DNA from: Acidimicrobiia bacterium
Lineage (GTDB): Bacteria > Actinomycetota > Acidimicrobiia > Spongiisociales > SHLN01
Assembly: GCA_004283105.1 (NCBI GenBank)
Contig: SHLN01000033.1
Coordinates: 1 to 15,457 of the forward strand
Direction of reading: 5' to 3'
DNA length: 15,457 nt
Each line of letters begins with the position of its first letter. The first letter of the stretch is position 1. Of the stretch, positions 7,975 through 14,973 are shown one piece after another. The translations under genes were made by a program, and so were the position numbers. The notes under the pieces were generated by a model that worked only from the letters and a program-made list of their open reading frames with translations, had not been told where the DNA came from and searched no databases.

Positions 7975-9009
7975 CTACTTCGCGACCGAGAACCGATGAA
8001 TCGTCATCTGGGCATACTGCTCACCCGGCGACAGGATGGTGGTAGGGAACTCAGACCGATTCGGGGAATCGGGAAAGTGCTGGGTCTCGAGACAGAGGCC
8101 GGCGAACCGCCCATGGCCGCCGTGTGGTTCGAAGCCCGTCAGGTTGTTGCCGGTGTAGAACTGCAGCCCCGGCTGGGAGGTGATGACTTCCATCACCCGA
8201 CCGGAGACCGGCTCGAGTATCCGGGCGGCCGGGGCGAGCGCTGTCCGATGCCGCAGCACGTAGCAGTGGTCGTAACCAATCCGGTCGCCCGGCAGATCCT
8301 CCAATTCCTCACCGACTCGCTTGGGAACCGTGAAATCCATCGGCGTGCCGGCCACCGGGGCGATCTCACCAGTCGGAATCTGGTCTTCGTCGACGGGAAG
8401 GAACCTGTCGGCTTCGATCTGAACGACGTGGTCGAGGACCACCCCGGCGCCTGCCAGGTTCCAGTAGGTGTGGTTGGTGAGATTGACCGGCGTTGGGGAA
8501 TCGGTCGTCGCCAGGTAGGCGATGCGGAGCTCGTTGTCATCGGTCAGCGTGTAGGTGACGTCCACCGAGAGATTCCCCGGGTATCGCTCCTCGCGGTCGG
8601 GGCTCAGGTAATGGAATCGAACCCCGTACTCGCCATCGCCCTCGAACGGTTCCGACTCCCAGACGGCGCGGTCGAAGCCGGCCTCCCCACCGTGGAGGTG
8701 GTTCGGACCGTTGTTGGCGGCCAATCGATAGGCGGTGCCATCGAGGGTGAACCTGGCGCCGGCAATACGGTTCGCGAACCGTCCCACCGTCGACCCGAAA
8801 TAGGGATGCCGCCGGAGGTAGCCGTCGAGCCCCGGGAAGCCGAGCGTTACGTCGGCAAACTCACCGGAGCGGTCGGGAACGGACACGGACTTGAGGGTTG
8901 CACCGAGGCTCATCAGCTCCACCGACATCCCATGCCGATTGCGGCAGGTGAACAGCCCGATCTCCTGTCCGGCCGGCGCGGATCCGAAGTCTGTCCTGGT
9001 AACGCTCAC
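7975..9009 (-). CDS. galM: Aldose 1-epimerase (galactose mutarotase)
   Basis: Predicted 344-residue GalM-type mutarotase interconverting alpha and beta anomers of hexoses before phosphorylation. Numbered from the chosen start, the substrate and catalytic residues are H106 (NHLHGG), H180 (NLTNHTYWNL), D247 (GYDHCYV) and E308 (LCLETQHFPDSPN), close to the positions known in E. coli GalM. Length is normal for the family. The open frame extends to 9108, but those 33 extra residues are not family-like and would overlap pfkA. GTG at 9009 begins just before the conserved TDFG..PAGQE start and has TACCGT exactly 6 nt upstream, fitting a leaderless transcript. GTG at 9027 is a second choice. It is divergent from pfkA and first in an apparent pair with adenine deaminase. 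Confidence 0.92.
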   Translation of the reverse strand: MSVTRTDFGSAPAGQEIGLFTCRNRHGMSVELMSLGATLKSVSVPDRSGEFADVTLGFPGLDGYLRRHPYFGSTVGRFANRIAGARFTLDGTAYRLAANNGPNHLHGGEAGFDRAVWESEPFEGDGEYGVRFHYLSPDREERYPGNLSVDVTYTLTDDNELRIAYLATTDSPTPVNLTNHTYWNLAGAGVVLDHVVQIEADRFLPVDEDQIPTGEIAPVAGTPMDFTVPKRVGEELEDLPGDRIGYDHCYVLRHRTALAPAARILEPVSGRVMEVITSQPGLQFYTGNNLTGFEPHGGHGRFAGLCLETQHFPDSPNRSEFPTTILSPGEQYAQMTIHRFSVAK

Positions 9010-9021
9010 GGGAAAACGGTA
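9010..9021 (-). promoter_or_regulatory. -10 element for a leaderless galM transcript
   Basis: On the minus strand TACCGT (9021-9016) plus 6 nt (TTTCCC) leads straight into the GTG at 9009, the spacing expected if transcription begins at the start codon. A TTCGAT hexamer 17 nt upstream is a weak -35 candidate. Confidence 0.45.
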
Positions 9022-9030
9022 CTCCACTCG

Positions 9031-9045
9031 GTTCGACGATCGAAC
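9031..9045. promoter_or_regulatory. Inverted repeat GTTCGA-N3-TCGAAC between galM and pfkA
   Basis: Perfect 6-bp arms around a 3-bp centre lie in the 86-bp divergent gap. The repeat overlaps the expected -35 zone of galM and lies before a TACCAT hexamer (9058-9063) that could serve pfkA. A dimeric regulator could act on both genes from here. The protein that would bind is unknown. Confidence 0.4.
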
Positions 9046-9095
9046 ACGCTGAAGCCCTACCATCACGGTCTCCATCAACCCATCGGATCGAGCTG

Positions 9096-10217
9096 GTGCC
9101 AAAGACAATCGGAATCCTGACGGCAGGCGGCGACAGCCCAGGCCTGAATCCCGCCATCCGCGCCATCGGCAAGACCGCCGCCCGGGCCCACGACATGCAG
9201 GTGGTCGGGTTCCTCGACGGGTTTCGCGGGGTCATGGAGAACCGGACCGTTCGCCTCGACGGCGACATGCTGTCGGGCATCCTCACGAGAGGTGGAACGA
9301 TTCTCGGCACGTCCCGCGACAAGCCCCATCGCATGGAGGTGGGAGGACAGGTCCTCGACATGACCGGGGCCATGATCGACAACTGCCGGCAGCTCGGTAT
9401 CGACGCGCTCGTGTGCCTGGGCGGGGGCGGCACCCAGAAGAACGCCTTCCGGCTCTCGAAGGCGGGGATGCAGATCGTGACCCTGCCCAAGACGATCGAC
9501 AACGACGTCGCCAGAACAGAACGCACCTTCGGGTTCGACACTGCCCTCTCCATAGCAACCGAGGCGATCGACCGTCTCCATTCCACCGCCCACAGCCATC
9601 ACCGAATCATGGTGGTGGAGATCATGGGCCACAACACGGGCTGGCTGGCGCTCGGGGCCGGGATCGCCGGCGGAGCCGATGTCGTCTTGATCCCCGAGAT
9701 TCCCCACGACATCGGCAAAGTGGCCGAATCGCTCCTCGCCCGCAAGTCGAGTGGCAGCCGCTTCAGCATCGTGGCGGTTTCGGAAGGCTCGCTGTCGGCT
9801 GAGGGAGCGGCCACCAGGGCAGAACTCCGCAAGAAACGGGCGGCGGCAGAGTCTCCGAAGGAGAAGAGTGAGCGAACGCAGGCCCTGCGGGCATTCGAAG
9901 CAAGCCGAAGTGACAGCACCGCCCGGCTTTCGCGGGAACTGCAGGATCTGACAGGACTCGAGTCGCGAGTCACCATCCTCGGACACGTCCAGCGCGGGGG
10001 AACACCGTCTCCGGTCGATCGGCTCCTTGCCACCCGGCTCGGCGCGGAAGCGGTCCAGGCCGTGGCAGACGACGACTTCGGGATCATGATCGCTTCGCAG
10101 CGGGGGGAAGCCGTGCGGGTCCCGCTCGAAGAAGTGGCCGGAAAGCGCCGCAGCGTGCCGCTCGATCATCCCTGGATCCAGACGGCTCGCCAGCTCGGCA
10201 TGAACCTGGGTGACTGA
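9096..10217 (+). CDS. pfkA: 6-phosphofructokinase (group III type, probably ATP-dependent)
   Basis: Predicted 373-residue cytosolic PFK that phosphorylates fructose 6-phosphate to the 1,6-bisphosphate. Motifs are GGDSPGLNPAIR (11-22), GGGGTQKN (109-116), PKTIDND with catalytic base D135 (131-137), MGHNTGW (177-183), E201 and GHVQRGG (296-302). A charged insert at about 240-285 suits the longer group III enzymes. In E. coli numbering the residue-104 position is Gly, which favours ATP, while position 124 is Lys (PKTIDND), as also reported for streptomycete ATP-PFK. Two departures stand out: the Mg-site Asp103 position is Gly, and the Arg162 position is His (MGH), both as in a clostridial-like branch. 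PPi use is not excluded. The GTG at 9096 has a weak ribosome site, and a TACCAT hexamer at 9058-9063 is a possible -10. The end overlaps the next gene by 8 nt. Confidence 0.92.
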   Translation: MPKTIGILTAGGDSPGLNPAIRAIGKTAARAHDMQVVGFLDGFRGVMENRTVRLDGDMLSGILTRGGTILGTSRDKPHRMEVGGQVLDMTGAMIDNCRQLGIDALVCLGGGGTQKNAFRLSKAGMQIVTLPKTIDNDVARTERTFGFDTALSIATEAIDRLHSTAHSHHRIMVVEIMGHNTGWLALGAGIAGGADVVLIPEIPHDIGKVAESLLARKSSGSRFSIVAVSEGSLSAEGAATRAELRKKRAAAESPKEKSERTQALRAFEASRSDSTARLSRELQDLTGLESRVTILGHVQRGGTPSPVDRLLATRLGAEAVQAVADDDFGIMIASQRGEAVRVPLEEVAGKRRSVPLDHPWIQTARQLGMNLGD

Positions 10218-10887
10218 CCTCTACCTGGTCCCCGGCTTCTCCCAAACTGCCGGAGCGTGGGATGACGTGCGTGCCGCGTTGCCGACGACCGCCCGGGCCC
10301 GCCCGCTCGACGTCCCGGCCGGCGCAACGTTCGAGGCGACCGCCGCCAGGCTGGCACGGGAGGGGCGAGGCGTATGGTCCGGCTACTCGATGGGTGGACG
10401 ACTTGCGCTCTCGATCGCCCTCGATCGGCCTGCGGCCGTAGAAGCTCTCGTGCTCGTCTCGACCAACCCCGGCCTCGAGGATGCTCGAGAGCGGGCTACC
10501 CGAAGGCGTTCGGACGAGGACCTGGCCACGCTCGTTGAGTCCGACGGCCGCGAGCGGTTCCTCGAACAATGGGTGGCACAACCGATCTTCGACGGGCTGG
10601 ATCCGACCGAGGCGCTACGGCATCGGTTGTCATCGCCTACCGAGCTGGCAAGGCAGCTTCGGATCCTCGGACAGGGCACCCACCAGCCGATGTGGGATCG
10701 TCTCGGCGAACTGACCATGCCGGTAGCCGTCATGGCCGGTGAGCGGGATGAGAAGTACACCGCCATCGCTCGCCGGATCGTCAGCGCCGTCGGAACAAAC
10801 GCTTCGCTCCACATCGTTCCCGGTGCCGGCCACGCCCTCCTACAGGAAGCACCGGCGACGGTGGCGGAGATACTCTCCACACTCTGA
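10210..10887 (+). CDS. Alpha/beta hydrolase, MenH-like (SHCHC synthase family)
   Basis: Predicted 225-residue alpha/beta hydrolase. The nucleophile elbow is GYSMGGR, with S60 and with R64 at the place of E. coli MenH Arg90; D180 (GERDEKY) and H208 (GAGHALL) complete the triad. The run LVSTNPGLEDARER, the RRRSDEDLATLVESDG stretch, LARQLRILGQGTHQPMW and the GERDEKY strand all match MenH, which eliminates pyruvate from SEPHCHC to give SHCHC in menaquinone synthesis. It is about 25 residues shorter than E. coli MenH. No other men gene lies nearby, so the role could instead be a related hydrolase. The GTG start lies inside the last codons of pfkA (8-nt overlap, different frame), implying translational coupling. 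Confidence 0.78.
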   Translation: MTDLYLVPGFSQTAGAWDDVRAALPTTARARPLDVPAGATFEATAARLAREGRGVWSGYSMGGRLALSIALDRPAAVEALVLVSTNPGLEDARERATRRRSDEDLATLVESDGRERFLEQWVAQPIFDGLDPTEALRHRLSSPTELARQLRILGQGTHQPMWDRLGELTMPVAVMAGERDEKYTAIARRIVSAVGTNASLHIVPGAGHALLQEAPATVAEILSTL

Positions 10888-10911
10888 GGGATAGCCGATT
10901 CCTGGATCAGC

Positions 10912-10923
10912 TACCTTGAGGAT
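10912..10923 (+). promoter_or_regulatory. -10 element for a leaderless regulator transcript
   Basis: TACCTT (10912-10917) plus 6 nt (GAGGAT) leads directly to the GTG at 10924, the same geometry as at the VOC gene and galM. No consensus -35 box is visible. The GAGGAT could also act as a too-close Shine-Dalgarno, so read-through transcription from pfkA-menH remains an alternative. Confidence 0.4.
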
Positions 10924-13900
10924 GTGGAGGGACTGCGAATCCGCTTGTTTGGCGGCCTTACCCTTGAGGCCGGGGGTCAGGCCCTGCCGCCGATTGCCTC
11001 GCGCACAGCACGGTCACTGCTTGCCTATCTCATCGCCCACCGGCGCACCGCCCCGACCCGCGATCTGCTGGCCGGGCTCTTCTGGCCCGACATGGTCGAA
11101 GCACAGGCCCGGCGCCGCCTCAGTCATGCGCTCTGGCAGATCCAATCGGTGCTGAGCGAGGCCGCCAACCTGGGCGGCTACATCGAAGCAACCCCGACAA
11201 CGATCCGCTTCAACGAGACACCGGAGACATGGATTGACGTCGTTGAGTTCGAGACCGCCGTCGCACTGGTCAAGACCGACGACATACCCGACCGGAGCGA
11301 GACACTCGACCTCCTGGTGGATGCCGTCCGGCTCTATACCGGCGACCTACTGGCGGGCTTCTATGACGAGTGGATCGGGCTCGAGCAGGAGCGCCTCCGT
11401 CAGTCCCTGTTCGTTGCCCTCAAGCAGATCGTCCGTCTGAGCAAGAGCTGGGGCGATTTTGACCAGGCGCTGCTGTACGCCCGCCGCCTCGCACTGCTCG
11501 AGCCACTACACGAAGAGGCGCACCGGGAGGTCATGCGTCTCTGCTACCTCCTCGGGCGACCGAACGAGGCACTCGCCCAGTACGAGCGGTGCGCCTCGAT
11601 TCTGAGCAGTGAGATCGGCGCCGCCCCCGCCGCCGAGACGACGGCACTCCGCGAGGAGATCGCGCTCGGGCGCCAGGCTCCGATCATTCCGCTCTCCGAA
11701 GGAAGCCGCTCGCGGCTCTTCGAAGCCGACGGCACTCCCCTCGTCGGGCGCACGGCAGAGCGACAAGAAATCATCGCCCGCATGGAGGAAGCGCTGGCCG
11801 GGCAAGGTGGCATCGTGCTGCTGGAAGGCGAGCCGGGTGCCGGCAAGACCCGATTGCTCACCGAGTCTGCCGAGGACGCCAACTGGCGGGGCCTCAGCGT
11901 CCTGTGGGGGGGAACGGGGTCGTCCGGGGTCGCCAGGCCGTTCGAAGGGCTACGCCACGCTCTCGAGAATGGCTTGACGGAATTGCGGGTGCGCCAACTC
12001 GTCGAACGCATGGACACGGTCTGGCTGCAAGCGCTGGCGCCGCTCCTACCCACCGTCGAGCGCTGGGCCCCCGACCTGGAGCCTGGAGTCGCACTGCGGG
12101 ACGGTGGAGAGGAACGGGACCGGATCCGCGAGGCCTTTCACCGGACGTTCGTAGCCCTGGCTGAGCTCACTCCCACCATGCTGGTCCTCGACGACCTTCA
12201 CCGGGTCGACGAGGACACGCTGTGGGCACTCGACGCCCTCGCAGCCGACCTCTCCGGGACCCCGCTGCTCATTTGCATCGCCTACCGGCGCCTCGAGCTC
12301 GAAGCACGCCCCGAGCAATGGCAAGCCGTCCGGAGCCTCGACCGCTCGGGACGCCACACCCGCATCGCGCTCGATCCGCTCACCCAACCGGAGACCAGGG
12401 AACTCGTGCGGCGGCTCATGCCGGAAGGGTCGACCGGACCGATCGTCGGCAGGCTGCACGATGCCACCGGCGGCAATCCACTGTTCATATTGGAGACCCT
12501 GCGAGCGATCCATGAACGCCAGGTGAGCGAGGCGCTCAAGCCCCCCACCGGGATCCAGCACCTCGATCTGGAAGCGTTGCCGGTCTCCGGCACCGTTTTC
12601 GAGATCATCAGCGCCCGCATCGAGGGGTTGCCCGGTGAACCACGTCAGGCGGCCCGGGCCCTCTCCGCCAGTGGCGCAGGGATGGATATCGACGCGCTGG
12701 CCGAAGTGTGCGGAATGCCCCGCACACAGGTTCTCGATGCCGTCGACTATCTCATCCAGGCCGGCATGGTCTCGACCTCCACCGGACGGTACGCCCTATC
12801 CCACGACCAGCTCGCTTCCGTTGCATACGAGTCGATGCCCGCTGCCGAACGACCCGAGCTCCACCGCCGCCTCGCCTGGCGCCTCGAGGCGGACGGCGTC
12901 GGAGACGCAGCCATTCTCGGACATCATTTCCGTCGCGGCGAGGTTCCCGACCAGGCGGCCCGCTTTCTCGAGCAGGCCGGACAGGAAGCGCGGCGCCTCA
13001 ACGCGTTCGCCGCCGCCCGGGACCGCTACGCCGAAGCGCTGATCGAAGCGCCGAAGGTGCCATGGGCGGCCGCAGACCTGGCCAGGCTCCAGCTGGCCCT
13101 CGAGCAGATACTCGAGGTCATGGGAGACCGCGACGGCCAGGCCCGGCTCCTCGACGAGCTGGAAAGCAACGCCGCCGGGAACCCGGCGCTCGTGGCCGAG
13201 ATCACCCAGCGCCGCGCCTGGCTCCTGGCGGCCACGGCCCACTTCGAAGAAGCGGAGCGGCTTGCCTTGCAAGCACTCGACCTCCATGCCCGACTGGCCG
13301 ACACGAACGGCCAGGCCGGAGACCTCCAGGCACTTGGGACGATGGCGTTCTGGACGGCCCGCAATCTGGAATCCATCGAATGGCTCGACCAGGCCCTCGA
13401 GCTCGCGCCGCCCGGAAGCGTTCTCGAGGCAAACGTGCACCACTCCTTCTGCGACGCCCTCCACCACCTCCATCGCTTCACGGAGGCGCAAGCACATCTC
13501 GATGCTGCGACCGCAATCTACGAACGCCTCCAGGACCGGCGCGGCCTGGCCGGTGCCCTCAGCTCGCAAGGAGCTCTGTACGGCCAGAGCGGACGCAAGG
13601 CGCTCGTCGAACCGGCTCTGCTACGAGCCTCCCAGCTATCTGAGGAGATTGGCTACCGATACGGCGTCGCCATCAATGCCTTCAACCTCGGCCACCATTA
13701 CACGATCACGGGGCAGGGGGCCAAGGCGCTTGGTCCCTGCCGGAAAAGCCGGACCGTGTTCGGAGCTATGAGCAACCGGCGTGGGCTCGCTATGGCGACG
13801 GCCAACCTTGCCAGCCTCCACCATGCGCTCGGCAACGACGAAGCTGCCGAGCGCCTTGCGTTGGAGGCACTTGGGATGTACACGGAGCTGGGCCACGATC

Positions 13901-14745
13901 TGGGGCAGGCCGTGTGTCACGGAACGCTCGCCGAGGTGGCACGGCGGGCCGGGAACCGGGAGGCGGCACAGGCTGCGTTGGACGCCGGACTGGCCCGGAC
14001 CGATCGCGCTGCAGCAAGGCCGGCTCGCCTCCAGCTGCTCCGAACCAAGGCCCATCTCCACCTCGATGCCGAAGACCTGACAGATGGACTCCGGACGGCT
14101 GAGGAGGCAACCGCCGAATGTGTTGAGGCAGGGGCGGGCTGGCTGCTCCCGGACCTGGCCGTGCCACTGGCGCGGGCGCTCGTCCTGACGGGACAGGCCG
14201 AACGGGCCCTCGAAGCCACCGACTCCTATCAGGGGGTGGCCCAGGAGGCCGCGCTGCTCTATTGGCGTTGCGAGGCGCTTCGGCTCATGGGGGATGAAGA
14301 GCGGGCCTATGCAGTCCTCGAGACCGCCCATGAGGCCATGTTCCGCCAGCTCGATGGGCTCTCGGCTGAGGACATCTCAAACAGCCTCCGCAACGTCCCG
14401 ATCCATCGGGACATCGACGCGGCCTGGCAGGACGCCCGTCCGACCCGGCTCACCGTCCAGCTTGCGTCGGCATCTGCTCCAACGGGCCGGGCCGTCCACC
14501 CCTCCGAACTCATCGAAGTCTCGTGGACTATTCATCACCCCCTCGACGAGCGCGTCGGAACCGGTCCCGCGCTCCGTGAAGTCCAGCTCATGCGGTTGAT
14601 GTCCGAAGCCGATGCGGCCGGGGCCGCTCCCACCATCGTCGATCTGGCGAACGCGCTCGATGTCAGCACGGCCACTGTTCGACGCGATATCGAACGGTTG
14701 CGGTCGGCCGGACGAACCATCAAGACGCGGGGACAACGAGGATGA
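10924..14745 (+). CDS. SARP/AfsR-like regulator: winged helix-BTAD, AAA/STAND ATPase, TPR array, C-terminal DeoR-like HTH
   Basis: Predicted 1273-residue cytosolic signal-dependent transcription regulator. Residues about 4-80 form an OmpR/SARP-type winged helix (LRIRLFGGLTLEAGG at the start, then LFWPDMVEAQARRRLSHAL), and about 100-250 is the bacterial transcriptional activator domain. An ATPase domain follows, with Walker A GEPGAGKT (302-309) and Walker B MLVLDDLH (D423/D424). Residues about 680-1185 are Ala/Leu-rich helical hairpins of TPR type. After a WTIHH segment, residues 1237-1263 form a DeoR-type helix-turn-helix with recognition helix STATVRRDIERL. STAND regulators of this shape typically stay inactive until a ligand or partner binds the repeat region; that is family knowledge. 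Target genes are not known. The GTG start matches the family N-terminus. The tiny exported-peptide gene begins 96 nt after the stop. Confidence 0.9.
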   Translation: MEGLRIRLFGGLTLEAGGQALPPIASRTARSLLAYLIAHRRTAPTRDLLAGLFWPDMVEAQARRRLSHALWQIQSVLSEAANLGGYIEATPTTIRFNETPETWIDVVEFETAVALVKTDDIPDRSETLDLLVDAVRLYTGDLLAGFYDEWIGLEQERLRQSLFVALKQIVRLSKSWGDFDQALLYARRLALLEPLHEEAHREVMRLCYLLGRPNEALAQYERCASILSSEIGAAPAAETTALREEIALGRQAPIIPLSEGSRSRLFEADGTPLVGRTAERQEIIARMEEALAGQGGIVLLEGEPGAGKTRLLTESAEDANWRGLSVLWGGTGSSGVARPFEGLRHALENGLTELRVRQLVERMDTVWLQALAPLLPTVERWAPDLEPGVALRDGGEERDRIREAFHRTFVALAELTPTMLVLDDLHRVDEDTLWALDALAADLSGTPLLICIAYRRLELEARPEQWQAVRSLDRSGRHTRIALDPLTQPETRELVRRLMPEGSTGPIVGRLHDATGGNPLFILETLRAIHERQVSEALKPPTGIQHLDLEALPVSGTVFEIISARIEGLPGEPRQAARALSASGAGMDIDALAEVCGMPRTQVLDAVDYLIQAGMVSTSTGRYALSHDQLASVAYESMPAAERPELHRRLAWRLEADGVGDAAILGHHFRRGEVPDQAARFLEQAGQEARRLNAFAAARDRYAEALIEAPKVPWAAADLARLQLALEQILEVMGDRDGQARLLDELESNAAGNPALVAEITQRRAWLLAATAHFEEAERLALQALDLHARLADTNGQAGDLQALGTMAFWTARNLESIEWLDQALELAPPGSVLEANVHHSFCDALHHLHRFTEAQAHLDAATAIYERLQDRRGLAGALSSQGALYGQSGRKALVEPALLRASQLSEEIGYRYGVAINAFNLGHHYTITGQGAKALGPCRKSRTVFGAMSNRRGLAMATANLASLHHALGNDEAAERLALEALGMYTELGHDLGQAVCHGTLAEVARRAGNREAAQAALDAGLARTDRAAARPARLQLLRTKAHLHLDAEDLTDGLRTAEEATAECVEAGAGWLLPDLAVPLARALVLTGQAERALEATDSYQGVAQEAALLYWRCEALRLMGDEERAYAVLETAHEAMFRQLDGLSAEDISNSLRNVPIHRDIDAAWQDARPTRLTVQLASASAPTGRAVHPSELIEVSWTIHHPLDERVGTGPALREVQLMRLMSEADAAGAAPTIVDLANALDVSTATVRRDIERLRSAGRTIKTRGQRG

Positions 14746-14793
14746 TGAGCGCAAGGTAAGCATCGCCTCTGGTCCGCCTGAGATAGAGCGCAG

Positions 14794-14803
14794 ACACCGG
14801 TGT
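14794..14803. promoter_or_regulatory. Perfect 10-bp palindrome ACACCGGTGT
   Basis: This palindrome lies midway between the regulator stop and the peptide-gene start. Its right part, ACCGGTGT, recurs at 15003-15010 in the loop of the downstream hairpin. The position suits an operator for the small gene, but no binding protein is known. Confidence 0.35.
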
Positions 14804-14812
14804 GAGATACCT

Positions 14813-14841
14813 GGGGGGTACCCAACAACGGAGCACCCCTC
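14813..14841 (+). promoter_or_regulatory. mRNA hairpin holding the peptide gene's ribosome binding site in its loop, with GGGTACCC palindrome
   Basis: Bases 14813-14819 can pair with 14835-14841 (7 pairs, one G-U). The 15-nt loop contains GGAG (14830-14833), which is 8 nt from the ATG at 14842, and the start codon abuts the stem. The left arm overlaps the palindrome GGGTACCC (14816-14823), which recurs after the gene at 14975-14982. The GGAG itself is a good Shine-Dalgarno. Regulatory use of the fold is inference. Confidence 0.4.
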
Positions 14842-14934
14842 ATGCGCAAGCGTCTCTACGTCTTCACCTTCAGCTTGATGACCTTCCTGGCTGTGTCCGC
14901 ACCGGCGTTTGCCGACGGCGTCTGGGGAGGCTGA
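14842..14934 (+). CDS. 30-residue secreted mini-peptide: signal peptide plus six-residue tail
   Basis: An ATG with GGAG 8 nt upstream opens 30 codons that read as an almost pure Sec signal peptide: basic n-region MRKR, hydrophobic core LYVFTFSLMTFLAV (5-18), and an SAPAFA c-region ending in the A-x-A signal peptidase I motif (A22-F-A24). Cleavage would release DGVWGG. I recognise no family. The very short product behind a clean export signal resembles precursors of peptide signals, and DxxxxGG-type ends are known in streptococcal SHP pheromones, but this similarity is superficial and proves nothing. The gene lies just after the TPR-bearing regulator and before strong hairpins, so it looks like a self-contained unit. 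Alternatives are a remnant of a longer secreted protein (the frame after the stop reads a further 35 unremarkable codons) or a chance ORF. Confidence 0.55.
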   Translation: MRKRLYVFTFSLMTFLAVSAPAFADGVWGG

Positions 14935-14945
14935 CCCAACAGATC

Positions 14946-14968
14946 TCCCCGTTCTGCGGGGAAGAACG
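14946..14968. terminator. Two mutually exclusive hairpins after the peptide gene
   Basis: TCCCCG-TTCTG-CGGGGA (14946-14962, 6-bp stem) overlaps CGTTCT-N7-AGAACG (14950-14968, extendable by one C-G pair). They share bases, so only one can form at a time. They begin 11 nt after the peptide stop. No U-run follows, so they may attenuate, protect the 3' end, or simply be part of a non-classical terminator. Confidence 0.4.
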
Positions 14969-14973
14969 GCGGC

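Noticed and set aside
9010..9108. Upstream extension of galM to 9108
   Set aside because: The added residues are not family-like and overlap the start of pfkA. The GTG at 9009 has a better context.
7186..9120. 644-codon plus-strand frame opposite adenine deaminase and galM
   Set aside because: It spans two well-supported opposite-strand genes and their boundary, and its translation looks like the reverse-frame shadow of both.
9075..10169. 364-codon minus-strand frame opposite pfkA
   Set aside because: Antisense to a phosphofructokinase with clear motifs; no family similarity seen.
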